NCBI GenBank assembly: GCA_016235345.1
Contig: JACRLG010000016.1
Coordinates: 1-64,000, forward strand
Source of the DNA: Deltaproteobacteria bacterium
GTDB taxonomy: Bacteria > Desulfobacterota > Desulfobacteria > Desulfobacterales > Desulfatibacillaceae
Direction of reading: 5' to 3'
DNA length: 64,000 bases
Under the pieces are notes generated by a model. It saw nothing but the letters and a program-made list of their open reading frames with translations. It was not told the DNA's origin and ran no database searches. Positions 17,532 through 26,122 of this stretch are shown one piece after another (within the stretch, counting starts at the first letter, position 1; each line of letters starts with the position of its first letter). The position numbers were made by a program, and so were the translations under genes.

Positions 17532-20500
17532 ATGTTCCTCAACTCAGACTCCTTTTTAGCCCGTAAAATCGGCCTTTCAGAAGGCCGCTCCGCAACCGGC
17601 CTCCTGGTCAGGTTCCTTCTTTGGCTCATGGCCAAGAACTTCAACCTCAGAAAGGGCCTCAAAAACGAGCTTTCGGGCTTCGAAGGCCCGGTCAGCTTCA
17701 CGGCGGGCATAAGAACGGACAACGGAAGCGTGAACGCCGCCATAAGGTTTCACGAAAACCTCGCACGGGTTCTTCCGGCCATCCCCGAAGACGTCCAATG
17801 CGTGCTTGCCTTCAAAAGCGACACGGCGGTCAAAAAATTCCTTTCCGCCACACCCACGGATCAGGTTTACATGATCCTCAAAAACGAGTTCAAGACTTAC
17901 GGCAACGCCTCTTATCTCAACCTTTTCATCTATTACATAAGCCTTCTTTTAAGCAAAAAACAGATCGGGGTGATGGAGAGGGAGCGCCGAAAGGACCGGA
18001 AACGCCTCGCGGAAAGCTCCAAAAAGCCCGCCGGGGGACCATCGGGCGAAAAGGCCGTGCGCGGAAAAGAACGCATGAAGGCCGCCGGTTGCGACCCTTT
18101 CGTGAAATACCTTGCGGACCCCTATCTTTCGGAATACGGCCTGGATGACTTCCCCAGGGTGAAGGCCTTTCACGAGAGGCATTTTTCGGCCCGGGCCGAG
18201 CTCTGCCCGGAGCTTCCCCAACTGGTCACCCAATGGCATCGGGAAAACGGCTTTGAGCTCAAGAAGGACGGCTCGCCCTGGAACCCCATCCTCAGAAAAG
18301 CCGCCTGCTACAAGAATCTCATGGAAAACCGGCTTCCCAGAATAAACGAAAACGACCTGATCGCAGGAACCACTACCAGCAAGGACATAGGGGTTGTGGT
18401 CTATCCCGAAGGCCACGGCACTATGATCTGGGGGGAGCTTCTCACCCTGCCCCACCGGAGCCTGAACTCCTGCGACGTCTCCCCAGAAACCCGGCGGACG
18501 CTGCACCGAGACGTCTTCCCCTATTGGGTGAACCGGAATTTCAAGGAATGGGTGCGGGGAAAGTACAACAGCCCCCTATGCCAGCAGATAGACGAACGCT
18601 TCGCGGTCTACTTTGACTGGAAATCCGTCACCATCTCCCACACCATCCCGGACTTCCCGAAAATCCTGAAAATCGGCGCGGGCGGAATCATAAGGGAAAT
18701 CCGTGAGGCCATGGAGGCCGACCCGGACCCCGAAAGAAACGTCACCCGCCAGGCCATGATCCTGTGCCTGGAAGGGCTCATCGCCTACGCAAAAAACCTT
18801 TCGGCCAGGGCGGCCCAAGAGGCCCAGGCCCACCCGGACCCGGAAAGGCGCACGGAGCTTGCCCGCCTTTCCGAAACCTGCGCCAGGGCCGTGGAGTCCG
18901 GGGCAGGCAGCCTTGACGAAGCCTTCAACGTGGTGTGGATAACCTTTGTGGCCCTTCACATGGAAAGCACCAACGCGGGCCTTTCCATGGGGAGGCTGGA
19001 CCAGTGGCTCCAGCCGTATTTCCTGGCCGACATGGAAAAGATCGCCGATGACGACGAACGAAGGGGATACATTAAGCGGGCCATCGAACTCACGGGATGC
19101 TTCATGATGAGGGCCACCGACCACCTGCCCTTAACGCCGGACGTGGCCAATTTCTACTTCGGCGGAAGTTCCTCGGACCAGGCCATCACCTTAGGCGGGG
19201 TCACCCCGGAAGGCGATGACGGGGTGAACGACATGACCTACATCTTCCTTAAAGTCACGGAAATGCTCGCCATACGCGACCCCAACGTGAACGCTCGCTA
19301 CAACCCGGACAAAAACAGCGACACCTACCTGAAACGCCTGTGCGAGGTGAACCTCATCACCACGGCCACTCCTTCCATGCATAACGACCGGGCGGTGTGG
19401 GCCTCTTTGGCCGAGTTCGGCTACGCCGAGGAGGATCTCAGGAACTGGTCGGCAACCGGCTGCGTGGAGCCCACCCTTTCGGGGCGGCACATCGGCCACA
19501 CCAATTTCCAGATGATAAACATGGTGGCGGCTCTCGAAATGGCCATGAACAACGGCCTTCACCCGCTCATGGACTGGAAGCTGGGGCCGGATACCGGCGT
19601 CATCGAAAACGGCGATTTCACCAGTTTCGACCAATTTTTCGAGGCCTTTGAAATTCAGTTCGCCTTTCTCATCGACCAGTCCATCCAATATAACGAGATG
19701 CTGGCCAAGGCCCACCAGGAGCTTCGGCCCACCCCCATGCTTTCGACCTTGATCGAAGACTGCATTACATCGGGAAGGGACGTCACCAAGGGAGGGGCGC
19801 GCTACAACAGTTCCGGCTCGGCCTGCATCGGCCTTGCCGACGTCACCGATTCCATGATGGCCATAAAAAAGCTGGTTTTCGACCAGGGCAAGCTGACCTT
19901 TTCGGAGCTTAAAAAGGCTGTTGACGACAACTTCGCAGGCCACCCGGCCATTCTCGCCATGGTGAAAAACAAGGTCCCGCTTTTCGGGTCCGGAAACCCC
20001 GAAGCGGTGGAAATGGCCAACCGCATAGCCAAATTCGCCCACGACCGCTACGGCTCCTACACCAACTACCGTGGAGGAAAGTACACCACGGGCTTCTGGT
20101 CCATGTCCAACCACGTGGCCTACGGCACCTTAAGCGGCGCGCTCCCGTCCGGGAAGCTCAAGGGCAAGCCCTTCACCCCCGGCCTCACCCCCCAGCCCGG
20201 AGCCTCCCCCAACCTTCTGGACAACCTCAGGGACGTGGCCAGCCTTGACCCTCGCAACATGAACAACAACATAGCCTTCAACGTGAAGGTGGTTCCGCAT
20301 CCGGGCGACAGCCACGAAAAAACCGTGGAGACCATGCACCAGTACGTTAAAACCTACTTCGCCTTAGGCGGAATGCAGATGCAGATGAACACGGTGACAA
20401 GCGACACACTAAGGGACGCCATGGCCAACCCGGAAAACTACAGGCATCTTCTGGTGCGCATATCCGGCTACAACGCCTATTTCACGACGCTCAACCGGGA

Positions 20501-20543
20501 CATGCAGATGGAGCTTATCGAGAGGGCCGAGTACGGCCTTTAA
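17532..20543 (+). CDS. Glycyl radical enzyme with SCP2-like N-terminal domain
   Basis: 1003 residues, longer than the usual 780-870 of the family. Residues about 30-150 look like an SCP2/sterol-carrier-type hydrophobic-ligand domain (FTAGIRTDNGSVNAAIRFHE, CVLAFKSDTAVKKFLSATP), followed by a basic linker. The catalytic barrel starts near 190. The thiyl-radical loop is TGCVEP with Cys644 and Glu646; the C-x-E form is typical of dehydratase/eliminase members (glycerol dehydratase, choline lyase, hydroxyproline dehydratase), not of pyruvate formate-lyase. The glycyl loop is LLVRISGYNAYF with Gly979. The enzyme must be activated by a radical SAM activase, and none is present in the window. AAGGGG precedes the ATG. 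The substrate is unknown; the SCP2-like domain suggests a hydrophobic or CoA-bound compound (inference). The stop codon is the first triplet of a palindromic element. Confidence 0.9.
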   Translation: MFLNSDSFLARKIGLSEGRSATGLLVRFLLWLMAKNFNLRKGLKNELSGFEGPVSFTAGIRTDNGSVNAAIRFHENLARVLPAIPEDVQCVLAFKSDTAVKKFLSATPTDQVYMILKNEFKTYGNASYLNLFIYYISLLLSKKQIGVMERERRKDRKRLAESSKKPAGGPSGEKAVRGKERMKAAGCDPFVKYLADPYLSEYGLDDFPRVKAFHERHFSARAELCPELPQLVTQWHRENGFELKKDGSPWNPILRKAACYKNLMENRLPRINENDLIAGTTTSKDIGVVVYPEGHGTMIWGELLTLPHRSLNSCDVSPETRRTLHRDVFPYWVNRNFKEWVRGKYNSPLCQQIDERFAVYFDWKSVTISHTIPDFPKILKIGAGGIIREIREAMEADPDPERNVTRQAMILCLEGLIAYAKNLSARAAQEAQAHPDPERRTELARLSETCARAVESGAGSLDEAFNVVWITFVALHMESTNAGLSMGRLDQWLQPYFLADMEKIADDDERRGYIKRAIELTGCFMMRATDHLPLTPDVANFYFGGSSSDQAITLGGVTPEGDDGVNDMTYIFLKVTEMLAIRDPNVNARYNPDKNSDTYLKRLCEVNLITTATPSMHNDRAVWASLAEFGYAEEDLRNWSATGCVEPTLSGRHIGHTNFQMINMVAALEMAMNNGLHPLMDWKLGPDTGVIENGDFTSFDQFFEAFEIQFAFLIDQSIQYNEMLAKAHQELRPTPMLSTLIEDCITSGRDVTKGGARYNSSGSACIGLADVTDSMMAIKKLVFDQGKLTFSELKKAVDDNFAGHPAILAMVKNKVPLFGSGNPEAVEMANRIAKFAHDRYGSYTNYRGGKYTTGFWSMSNHVAYGTLSGALPSGKLKGKPFTPGLTPQPGASPNLLDNLRDVASLDPRNMNNNIAFNVKVVPHPGDSHEKTVETMHQYVKTYFALGGMQMQMNTVTSDTLRDAMANPENYRHLLVRISGYNAYFTTLNRDMQMELIERAEYGL

Positions 20544-20670
20544 CAGCCTGTCTAAAAACGCGAATAGCTGTGTCAGGCTGGCTTGGCCGGCTCGTTATGT
20601 ACATTTAGTACACGGCCTCCCCGGCCAAGCCAGCCTTCCTTGCTCTTCATCGTTTTTAGACAGGCTGTTA
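20541..20670 (+). repeat. Palindromic 3'-end element, copy 3 (best preserved)
   Basis: 130 bp with a perfect 20-bp terminal inverted repeat, TAACAGCCTGTCTAAAAACG and its complement. Inner arms GGCTGGCTTGGCCGG and CCGGCCAAGCCAGCC pair perfectly around GTAC-ATTTA-GTAC. The first three bases are the TAA stop codon of the glycyl radical enzyme. Confidence 0.85.
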
Positions 20671-20706
20671 ATACGGCAGGCCAGAGAAGGGAAAAAAGGC
20701 GGGTGC

Positions 20707-21315
20707 TTATTCGAAAATCGACACGTCGCCCTCGCCGCGCCGAATTATCTCCGGCTCGTCGCCTATGAGGGAGATCACCGAGGAGGGCTTTCCGGGCACC
20801 GGGCCGCCGTCGATAACGAGATCGATCTGGCCCTTGAAGTAATCGTGCAAAAGGGAGGGGTCGGCGAAATCCTTGCCGTCGGCGGATTGGGCGGAGGTTG
20901 AGATTACGGGGTTTCCCAGGGCCTCCACCAGGGCCAGGCAGATGGCGTGGTCAGGTACCCTTATTCCAGCCGTCTTGCGGCGGGTGAGCATGATGTCGGG
21001 AACCAGCCTGGAGCCTTCCAGGATGAAGGTGTAGGGGCCGGGCAAAAGCCTTTTCATGGTCTTGTAGGCCCAGTTGGTGACCTTGGCGTAGTCCGAGATG
21101 TTTTTGAGATCCGCGCAGATGAAGCTGAAGGGCTTGCCCGGGTCTCGCTGCTTTATCTGGTAGACCTTCTTTATGGCCTTCTTGTTCAGAATATCGCAGC
21201 CGATACCGTAATAGGTGTCGGTGGGATAGGCGATTATGCCCCCGTTCCTCAAAACGGTGACCACCTTTGCGATGAGGCGTTCCTGGGGGTTTTCAGGGTT
21301 TATGGAAACGAGCAT
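20707..21315 (-). CDS. Sua5/YciO/YrdC family protein (threonylcarbamoyl-AMP synthase-like)
   Basis: About 202 residues. The family makes threonylcarbamoyl-AMP for the t6A modification of tRNA (Sua5/TsaC), or is the related YciO. Signatures seen are GGIIAYPTDTYYGIGCDI, KPFSFICADLKNISDYAKV, LLPGPYTFIL, RKTAGIRVPDH and NPVISTSAQSADG. The length and the KKVYQIKQRDPGKPFSF sequence resemble the short YciO type more than the long Sua5 type. I chose ATG 21315 because residues encoded upstream of it are not conserved in the family. It is convergent with the glycyl radical enzyme, from which the palindromic element separates it. Confidence 0.85.
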   Translation of the reverse strand: MLVSINPENPQERLIAKVVTVLRNGGIIAYPTDTYYGIGCDILNKKAIKKVYQIKQRDPGKPFSFICADLKNISDYAKVTNWAYKTMKRLLPGPYTFILEGSRLVPDIMLTRRKTAGIRVPDHAICLALVEALGNPVISTSAQSADGKDFADPSLLHDYFKGQIDLVIDGGPVPGKPSSVISLIGDEPEIIRRGEGDVSIFE

Positions 21316-21449
21316 TTTCGGCACTTCCCGGTTGATTTCGCTTAAGCCCTGCAAGGGGCTACTTCCCTTATCGGCAAAGCCATGTCTTGTCAACCTGGAT
21401 AAACGCTGATATGTAAGGCTCACAACCATCTTGCGGGAGGATGCGCCGA

Positions 21450-21776
21450 ATGGCCGAGGCTATGGTCTACATCACGGCCCCGAACACCGAGGAGGCCGAA
21501 CGGATAGCCGAAAAGCTCGTCGCGGACAGGCTTTGCGCCTGCGTCAACATAATCCCGGAAATCCGTTCGGTTTACTGGTGGGACGGGGCGGTTCAGAAGG
21601 GCTCTGAAGTGGCCCTTATCTCCAAAACCCGCGAAATTCTGGTGCCTGCCGTCATCGAGGCCGTGAAGGCCATGCACTCCTACGAGGTTCCGGCCATCGT
21701 GTCATGGCCCATATCAAGGGGAAACCCGGATTTTTTGAACTGGATCAGGGACGTGACCAGGATTCCTCCGGTCTGA
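21450..21776 (+). CDS. cutA: CutA-like divalent cation tolerance protein
   Basis: About 108 residues of the CutA1 family, small trimeric proteins linked to copper tolerance but of uncertain biochemical role. Family motifs are VYITAPNTEEAERIAEKLV, RLCACVNIIPEIRSVYWWDG, ALISKTREILVPAVIEAV and HSYEVPAIVSWPI. GGGAGG lies nine bases before ATG 21450, preferred over the ATG at 21441. It is divergent from the Sua5-like gene and followed closely by an alpha/beta hydrolase on the same strand. Confidence 0.93.
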   Translation: MAEAMVYITAPNTEEAERIAEKLVADRLCACVNIIPEIRSVYWWDGAVQKGSEVALISKTREILVPAVIEAVKAMHSYEVPAIVSWPISRGNPDFLNWIRDVTRIPPV

Positions 21777-21813
21777 AGCGCGTTGCCGGTCAACTTTTTT
21801 CGGGATGGACAAA

Positions 21814-22704
21814 ATGAGCGCGATTATAAAGGACAGCGTTTTTTTCGTGAAGGGCGACGGACTTGTGGGGCGTTTTTTTCTTCCGCCCAAAAAAAAGCGC
21901 CCGCCGGTGGTGGTGATGGGCCACGGTTTCGGGGCTGAAATGGCTTTCGGCCTTGCGCCCTTCGCCGAGCGTTTCGTCAAAAAGGGCCTTGCGGTTTTCA
22001 TGTTCGATTACAGGGGCTTCGGCGAATCAGCGGGAATGCCGCGAAACCTGGTCCACCCGTTCCGCCACCTTGTGGACTGGAAGGCGGCCCTGGCCCACGT
22101 GCGGCAAAGCGGCCTCGTGAACTCCGAGCGGCTCGGGATATGGGGATCGTCCTTCGCGGGCGGGCACGTTGTGGTCACTGCGGCGAAAGACCGGGGCGTG
22201 AAGGCCGTGGTCTCCCAGATTCCCTTTTTGGACGGGGTGGCCTCCGCCAACGAGCGCGGCCTTGTTTTCGGTTTAAGGGCGGCCCTTGCGGGCGTCCTGG
22301 ACCTGGCAAGCCAAGCGGTGGCCGGGGAGCCCCTTTATGTCCCCATCGTGGGCGGAACCGGGGCCATAGCGCCCCTTGCCATGCCCGGAAACCTGGACTC
22401 CTACCTGGGGCTCATTCCCGAAGAAAGGCGCACCGCCTGGGGAAACCGCTGCCCTGCCAGAATTTTCCTTCTCACCGCCCTTTACAGGCCCATAAAGTAC
22501 GCGCCCAAGGTAAAATGCCCGGCCCTTGTTGTGATGGCGGAGGAGGACAACCTCATTCCCGCGTCCCTGGTGGAAAAAGCGGCGTCTCTCATGCCCAAGG
22601 GAAGGCTCATGCGCCTTCCGGTGGATCATTTCGCGCCCTACAGCGGGGAGCCCTTCGAGAAGGTGGTTACTGCGGAGGCGGACTTCTTCGCAGAGGTTCT
22701 TTAG
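21814..22704 (+). CDS. Alpha/beta hydrolase
   Basis: About 296 residues with a complete alpha/beta hydrolase fold. The oxyanion region is VVVMGHGFGAEMAFGL, followed by FMFDYRGFGESAGMPR and the nucleophile elbow GIWGSSFAGGHVV (GxSxxG). The acid region is ALVVMAEEDNLIPASLV and the catalytic histidine region is PVDHFAPYSGEPF. It resembles the DltA-like/acetyl-xylan-esterase-related group of bacterial serine hydrolases, substrate unknown. ATG 21814 has GGGATGG upstream; a second ATG at 21805 is too close to that box. The TAG stop codon is the first triplet of a palindromic element. Confidence 0.85.
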   Translation: MSAIIKDSVFFVKGDGLVGRFFLPPKKKRPPVVVMGHGFGAEMAFGLAPFAERFVKKGLAVFMFDYRGFGESAGMPRNLVHPFRHLVDWKAALAHVRQSGLVNSERLGIWGSSFAGGHVVVTAAKDRGVKAVVSQIPFLDGVASANERGLVFGLRAALAGVLDLASQAVAGEPLYVPIVGGTGAIAPLAMPGNLDSYLGLIPEERRTAWGNRCPARIFLLTALYRPIKYAPKVKCPALVVMAEEDNLIPASLVEKAASLMPKGRLMRLPVDHFAPYSGEPFEKVVTAEADFFAEVL

Positions 22705-22831
22705 CAGCCCGTCGAAAAACGCGATTTGGCAGTGTTCGCACTTCAAAGCCAATTCCGTCACGGACGAAAAGTACGCTTACTCATTGGCTTGTAGTTTAGC
22801 CTTGCAACTCATCATTTTTCGGCAGGCTTTA
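22702..22831 (+). repeat. Palindromic 3'-end element, copy 4
   Basis: It starts with the TAG stop of the hydrolase: TAGCAGCCCGTCGAAAAACG. Inner arms AAAGCCAAT and ATTGGCTT surround a centre (GGAC-GAAAA-GTAC) with one mismatch to GTAC. The distal end (TTTTTCGGCAGGCTT) is slightly degraded. Confidence 0.75.
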
Positions 22832-22865
22832 CTTCCAGCCTTTTTTAACATGCTGGTAAGCGACG

Positions 22866-24062
22866 TTATCCGAAAACCTTGCGGCCCTTTATGTAGAAGG
22901 CCGTAGGATTTTTCAGGTTTTCGATAAATTCGCACGGGGGGCCGGGTATGACCAGGAAGGTCGCGTCCCGGCCCCTTGCTATTTCGCCCGTTTCCGAAAA
23001 CCCCAGAAGTTTGGCCCCCGAGCTCGTTCCTGCCTTGACGGCCTCTTCAATCGTAAAACCGGCCATAACCATGTTTTCCATCTCACACCGCACTGCCAGC
23101 CCGTGAAAGACCCCCTGGCAGCCGGAATCGGTGCCCACTGCCATTTTCACCCCAAGGCTCCGGGCCAGGGCCATCTGCTCCAACTGAGAATCGAGCATCC
23201 TGCGAGCCACCGCCGCCTCCGGGCTTTCCGGGGCCAGGCTTTCCGAGTAGCCGGTCATGGTGACTGACGTTGGAACCCACACGCAGCCCGAATCCGCCAG
23301 AAGCTCCAGGTTTTCCCGCCCCATGAAAAACCCGTGCTCGACAGAGGCGCACCCCGCCCTTACTGCGATTTCAACGGCTTCCGGCCCGTTGGCGTGGGCC
23401 ATTACGGAAAGCCCGCAGCTTTTTGCGGCCCCCACGGCATCGGTCAGCTCATCCAGGGAAAACTGCGGCTTCGTGGGCTTTCCGAAAACCTTAAGGCTGT
23501 TTAAGCCCGACTGCACCACCTTGACGTGGTCGCCAGGGTCCGGGTCCCCGAAAATGGCCCTGCCAAGGCTCAAGCCCTGGGGAACCGGCCTGCCGATGAG
23601 GCTTCCGTAGCGGCCCTGCCTGTGCCATGCCCTGCCGGCGGCCCGAATTTCAAGGGGCCCCTTCTGATTCCGCGAAAAGCGCCCCGCGTGGCCAAGCCTG
23701 TCGCCGCCGTCCCGCACGGCGAAAACGCCGCAGGCCAGATGATCCCTTATGTGCCCGGAAATGGCGGCATCGGCCCATGCCTCATCCGGCTCGACCTGGT
23801 TTTTCCGTATTTCCGGGTCGGAGACGCCTGACCAGCATAAATGGACGTGGGCGTCCACCAGGCCGGGAAGCAGGGTAGCGCCGGAAAAGTCGAGGCATTC
23901 GGCTGGCCCGCCGCTGATTTCCGGGGCTCCGGCGGGTTCGCAGCCTGAGGGGCCTGCCTCGGCGAAGCGCCCGTTTTCCACCAGCAAGAGGATATCCGAA
24001 ACCGGCGGCCTGCCGGTCCCGTCCACCATCCAGCCCGCCTTTATTAAAAATGCGTTTTCCAT
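22866..24062 (-). CDS. Metal-dependent amidohydrolase
   Basis: About 398 residues of the amidohydrolase superfamily, imidazolonepropionase/prolidase-like branch. Metal-site motifs are LLPGLVDAHVHLCW (HxH), the lysine region SLKVFGKPTKPQF, SVMAHANGPEAVEIAV, CASVEHGFFMG and KMAVGTDSGCQG with the metal aspartate. The C-terminal ARGRDATFLVI-type strand (EIARGRDATFLVIPG) closes the composite beta domain. The likely reaction is hydrolysis of a cyclic amide or dipeptide, substrate unknown. ATG 24062 begins the conserved region; an upstream ATG at 24086 is possible. It is divergent from htpX. Confidence 0.85.
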   Translation of the reverse strand: MENAFLIKAGWMVDGTGRPPVSDILLLVENGRFAEAGPSGCEPAGAPEISGGPAECLDFSGATLLPGLVDAHVHLCWSGVSDPEIRKNQVEPDEAWADAAISGHIRDHLACGVFAVRDGGDRLGHAGRFSRNQKGPLEIRAAGRAWHRQGRYGSLIGRPVPQGLSLGRAIFGDPDPGDHVKVVQSGLNSLKVFGKPTKPQFSLDELTDAVGAAKSCGLSVMAHANGPEAVEIAVRAGCASVEHGFFMGRENLELLADSGCVWVPTSVTMTGYSESLAPESPEAAVARRMLDSQLEQMALARSLGVKMAVGTDSGCQGVFHGLAVRCEMENMVMAGFTIEEAVKAGTSSGAKLLGFSETGEIARGRDATFLVIPGPPCEFIENLKNPTAFYIKGRKVFG

Positions 24063-24154
24063 GCTTGAACTATAATCAAAGTGCATTAATTTTAAAAGCC
24101 GTTCCGGGCTGATAACGGTAACTGCGGAAAAATTTTTTCCAAGCGGAGGGTAAA

Positions 24155-25087
24155 ATGGGCAACCAGGTGAAAACGGGGCTTCTTCTTGGCCTTCTTACGA
24201 TCCTCATAGTGGCCGTTTCGGGCTATTTCGGCGGAAGAAACGGGGCGGTGATCGGGCTTATGCTGGCTTTCGGAATGAACTTTTTCGGATACTGGTTTTC
24301 GGACAAACTGGTGCTTAAAATGTACCAGGCCCAGGAGGTCACCCGAAGCGAAGAGCCCCAACTGGTGGGCATAGTGGAGGAACTTGCCGGAAACGCCGGG
24401 CTTCCCGTACCGAAGGTTTACGTCATTCCGCGCAACAGCCCCAACGCCTTCGCTACGGGCCGGAACCCGGAACACGCAGCCGTTGCCGTGACTGCGGGGC
24501 TCATGCAGCTCATGGACCGGGAGGAGCTTAAAGGGGTCCTGGCCCACGAGCTTGCCCACGTCAAGAACCGCGACATACTTGTGGGCACCATAGCCGCCAC
24601 CCTTGCGGGCGCTGTCACCTTTGCGGCCCAGATGGCCCGCTGGGGCGCTATCTTCGGTGGAGGCAGGGACGACGAGGACAGGGCGGGCGGATTTTTGGGG
24701 GTGATCCTCATGAGCATACTGGCCCCCATCGCCGCAATGCTCATCCAGATGGCGGTTTCAAGAAGCCGTGAATACATGGCGGACGAAACCGGGGCCGGAT
24801 TCGCGGGCTCGCCTCATGGGCTCGCCTCGGCCCTGGCCAAGCTGGGGGGCTATTCCCAGCGCCTGCCCCTGGACGCCAACCCGGCCACGGCCCACATGTT
24901 CATCGTAAACCCCCTCTCAGCGGGCGGCATGGCGAACCTGTTTTCCACGCATCCGCCCCTATCGGAACGCATCTCGCGGCTTTCCGGGCAAAGACCTTCC
25001 ACGCCAGCACGTCCCGGAGAAGATATCCGGGGGCCGGAAGACATGTCGAAAGCCTCGGCAAAGGATTTTTGGAACCGCTTGTCATGA
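24155..25087 (+). CDS. htpX: Membrane zinc metalloprotease HtpX-like
   Basis: 310 residues of the M48B family, which degrades misfolded membrane proteins together with FtsH. Two N-terminal transmembrane helices are [17 protein letters not shown] and [17 protein letters not shown]. The zinc site is [13 protein letters not shown] (HExxH), with the third ligand expected in the [11 protein letters not shown] segment. Two further hydrophobic segments lie at about 147-165 and 185-205. The C-terminal tail ([17 protein letters not shown]) is polar. CGGAGGG precedes the ATG. A strong terminator follows at 25188. Confidence 0.94.
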   Translation: MGNQVKTGLLLGLLTILIVAVSGYFGGRNGAVIGLMLAFGMNFFGYWFSDKLVLKMYQAQEVTRSEEPQLVGIVEELAGNAGLPVPKVYVIPRNSPNAFATGRNPEHAAVAVTAGLMQLMDREELKGVLAHELAHVKNRDILVGTIAATLAGAVTFAAQMARWGAIFGGGRDDEDRAGGFLGVILMSILAPIAAMLIQMAVSRSREYMADETGAGFAGSPHGLASALAKLGGYSQRLPLDANPATAHMFIVNPLSAGGMANLFSTHPPLSERISRLSGQRPSTPARPGEDIRGPEDMSKASAKDFWNRLS

Positions 25088-25187
25088 TGATGAAGGCCGG
25101 TTTTGGGCTCCGTGTCGGCATACAACCCGCCGGTGCGGAATAAAGAATTTGGGGAACTTGCGGCGCGGCAGGTTGAAGCGGGAAGCT

Positions 25188-25233
25188 AAAAAAGGGGACG
25201 CCGAAGATTCTGTGAACCGGCGTCCCCTTTTTT
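25188..25233 (+). terminator. Rho-independent terminator after htpX
   Basis: AAAAAAGGGGACGCCG pairs with CGGCGTCCCCTTTTTT around a 14-nt loop. The A-tract and T-tract flank the stem on both sides, so it can act in both directions, also for the small leftward gene at 25262-25402. Confidence 0.85.
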
Positions 25234-25261
25234 GACGTTCCGGGTGGAGGAACTCACCCGC

Positions 25262-25402
25262 CTATTTCCGGATCTTGAATTTTTTCCCGGCAAGGCGGAT
25301 GAAACCGGAGCGAGAGTAGCTGAAAGCCAGAAGAGGATAGGACAGAGCGAGGTTTTCGTTCTGCCTGGTGTCGTTTTTGATTGCGATTCCGAGCTTACCC
25401 AT
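25262..25402 (-). CDS. Possible small protein (46 aa)
   Basis: A 46-codon frame starting MGKLGIAIKNDTRQNENLAL and ending GFIRLAGKKFKIRK. It is preceded by a textbook GGAGG seven bases upstream, and it ends just before a bidirectional terminator. The product is basic with a short hydrophobic middle (LALSYPLLAFSY). No family is recognised. The ribosome binding site and terminator are the main support; conservation is untested. Confidence 0.45.
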   Translation of the reverse strand: MGKLGIAIKNDTRQNENLALSYPLLAFSYSRSGFIRLAGKKFKIRK

Positions 25403-26034
25403 GATGAACCTCCTTTTTTCCACGTTATTGCGCGGCCTTTTATGATCGGGGAGACTTCGTTTTCCCCATGATCTCTTTTTTGGGCGCTCCTTACGGAGAC
25501 TCCCCGGCAACTGCTGGTTGTGGCCGCTGATACGGGTTGAAGAAGGGGCTTTTCACCTCCCTTATGCCCTTCTGTTTCGACGGCATCAAAATTCCCGCCG
25601 CCGGACCGATGTCTCGTTTTTGCCTGTTTACATGGCCGGTTTTACTAAAAAAGCATTCGGACTGTTTTTCCAGAAGCCGCTAATCACGCGCTGTGACACG
25701 GCTTCTGCACCGAACTATGTCTAACGATAAGATCAATGACGCACTGTGTCAAGAACTTTTTTTGTCTAGTAAGTGAAAACCGCAAAATCGCCTGCCCCGT
25801 CAAACCGCGTATCCATTATTTTTTCATGTCTCAATCGAGTTCTTCACCATATAAATTATAGGGCGGTCTTGACAAAAGAGCCCCAAGCGGCTAATGCAAT
25901 GCGTCATTATCGGAAGACCCCTGCCATGACCGGCCGGGGTGGGCCGGATGCCATAAGCCATGCAAAAGGCGACCAGTGCGGCGCTGTTTGGCCGCCAGCA
26001 GCTTGTGGAGCCCGAAGGCTCTTTTCACGCACCC
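25403..26034. other. Long intergenic region upstream of the TauE operon
   Basis: More than 600 bp without a supported gene. The stretch is more AT-rich than its neighbours. A TTGACA at about 25868 with TAATGC 17 nt downstream is a weak promoter candidate for the rightward operon. Short frames on both strands lack ribosome binding sites. Confidence 0.35.
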
Positions 26035-26056
26035 AAAAGAGATGCCATTCTCTTTT
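26035..26056. other. Perfect hairpin upstream of the TauE operon
   Basis: AAAAGAGA-TGCCAT-TCTCTTTT is a perfect 8-bp inverted repeat. It resembles a small intrinsic terminator or a leader structure about 65 bp before the first gene of the operon. Confidence 0.45.
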
Positions 26057-26122
26057 GACATAGCAGGATAGGCAAGAGACCGGGGTCAATAGTTGTGAAC
26101 CTTATTTAAGGAGACGTATTGC

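Noticed and set aside
19191-20114. 307-codon frame opposite the glycyl radical enzyme
   Set aside because: It is antisense to the conserved catalytic core, with no recognisable domain.
20541-20670. Palindromic element as an ordinary intrinsic terminator
   Set aside because: The T-stretch is part of the outer arm and does not directly follow a stem, total length is 130 bp, and sequence is shared between unrelated loci; a termination role is possible but does not explain the conserved family.
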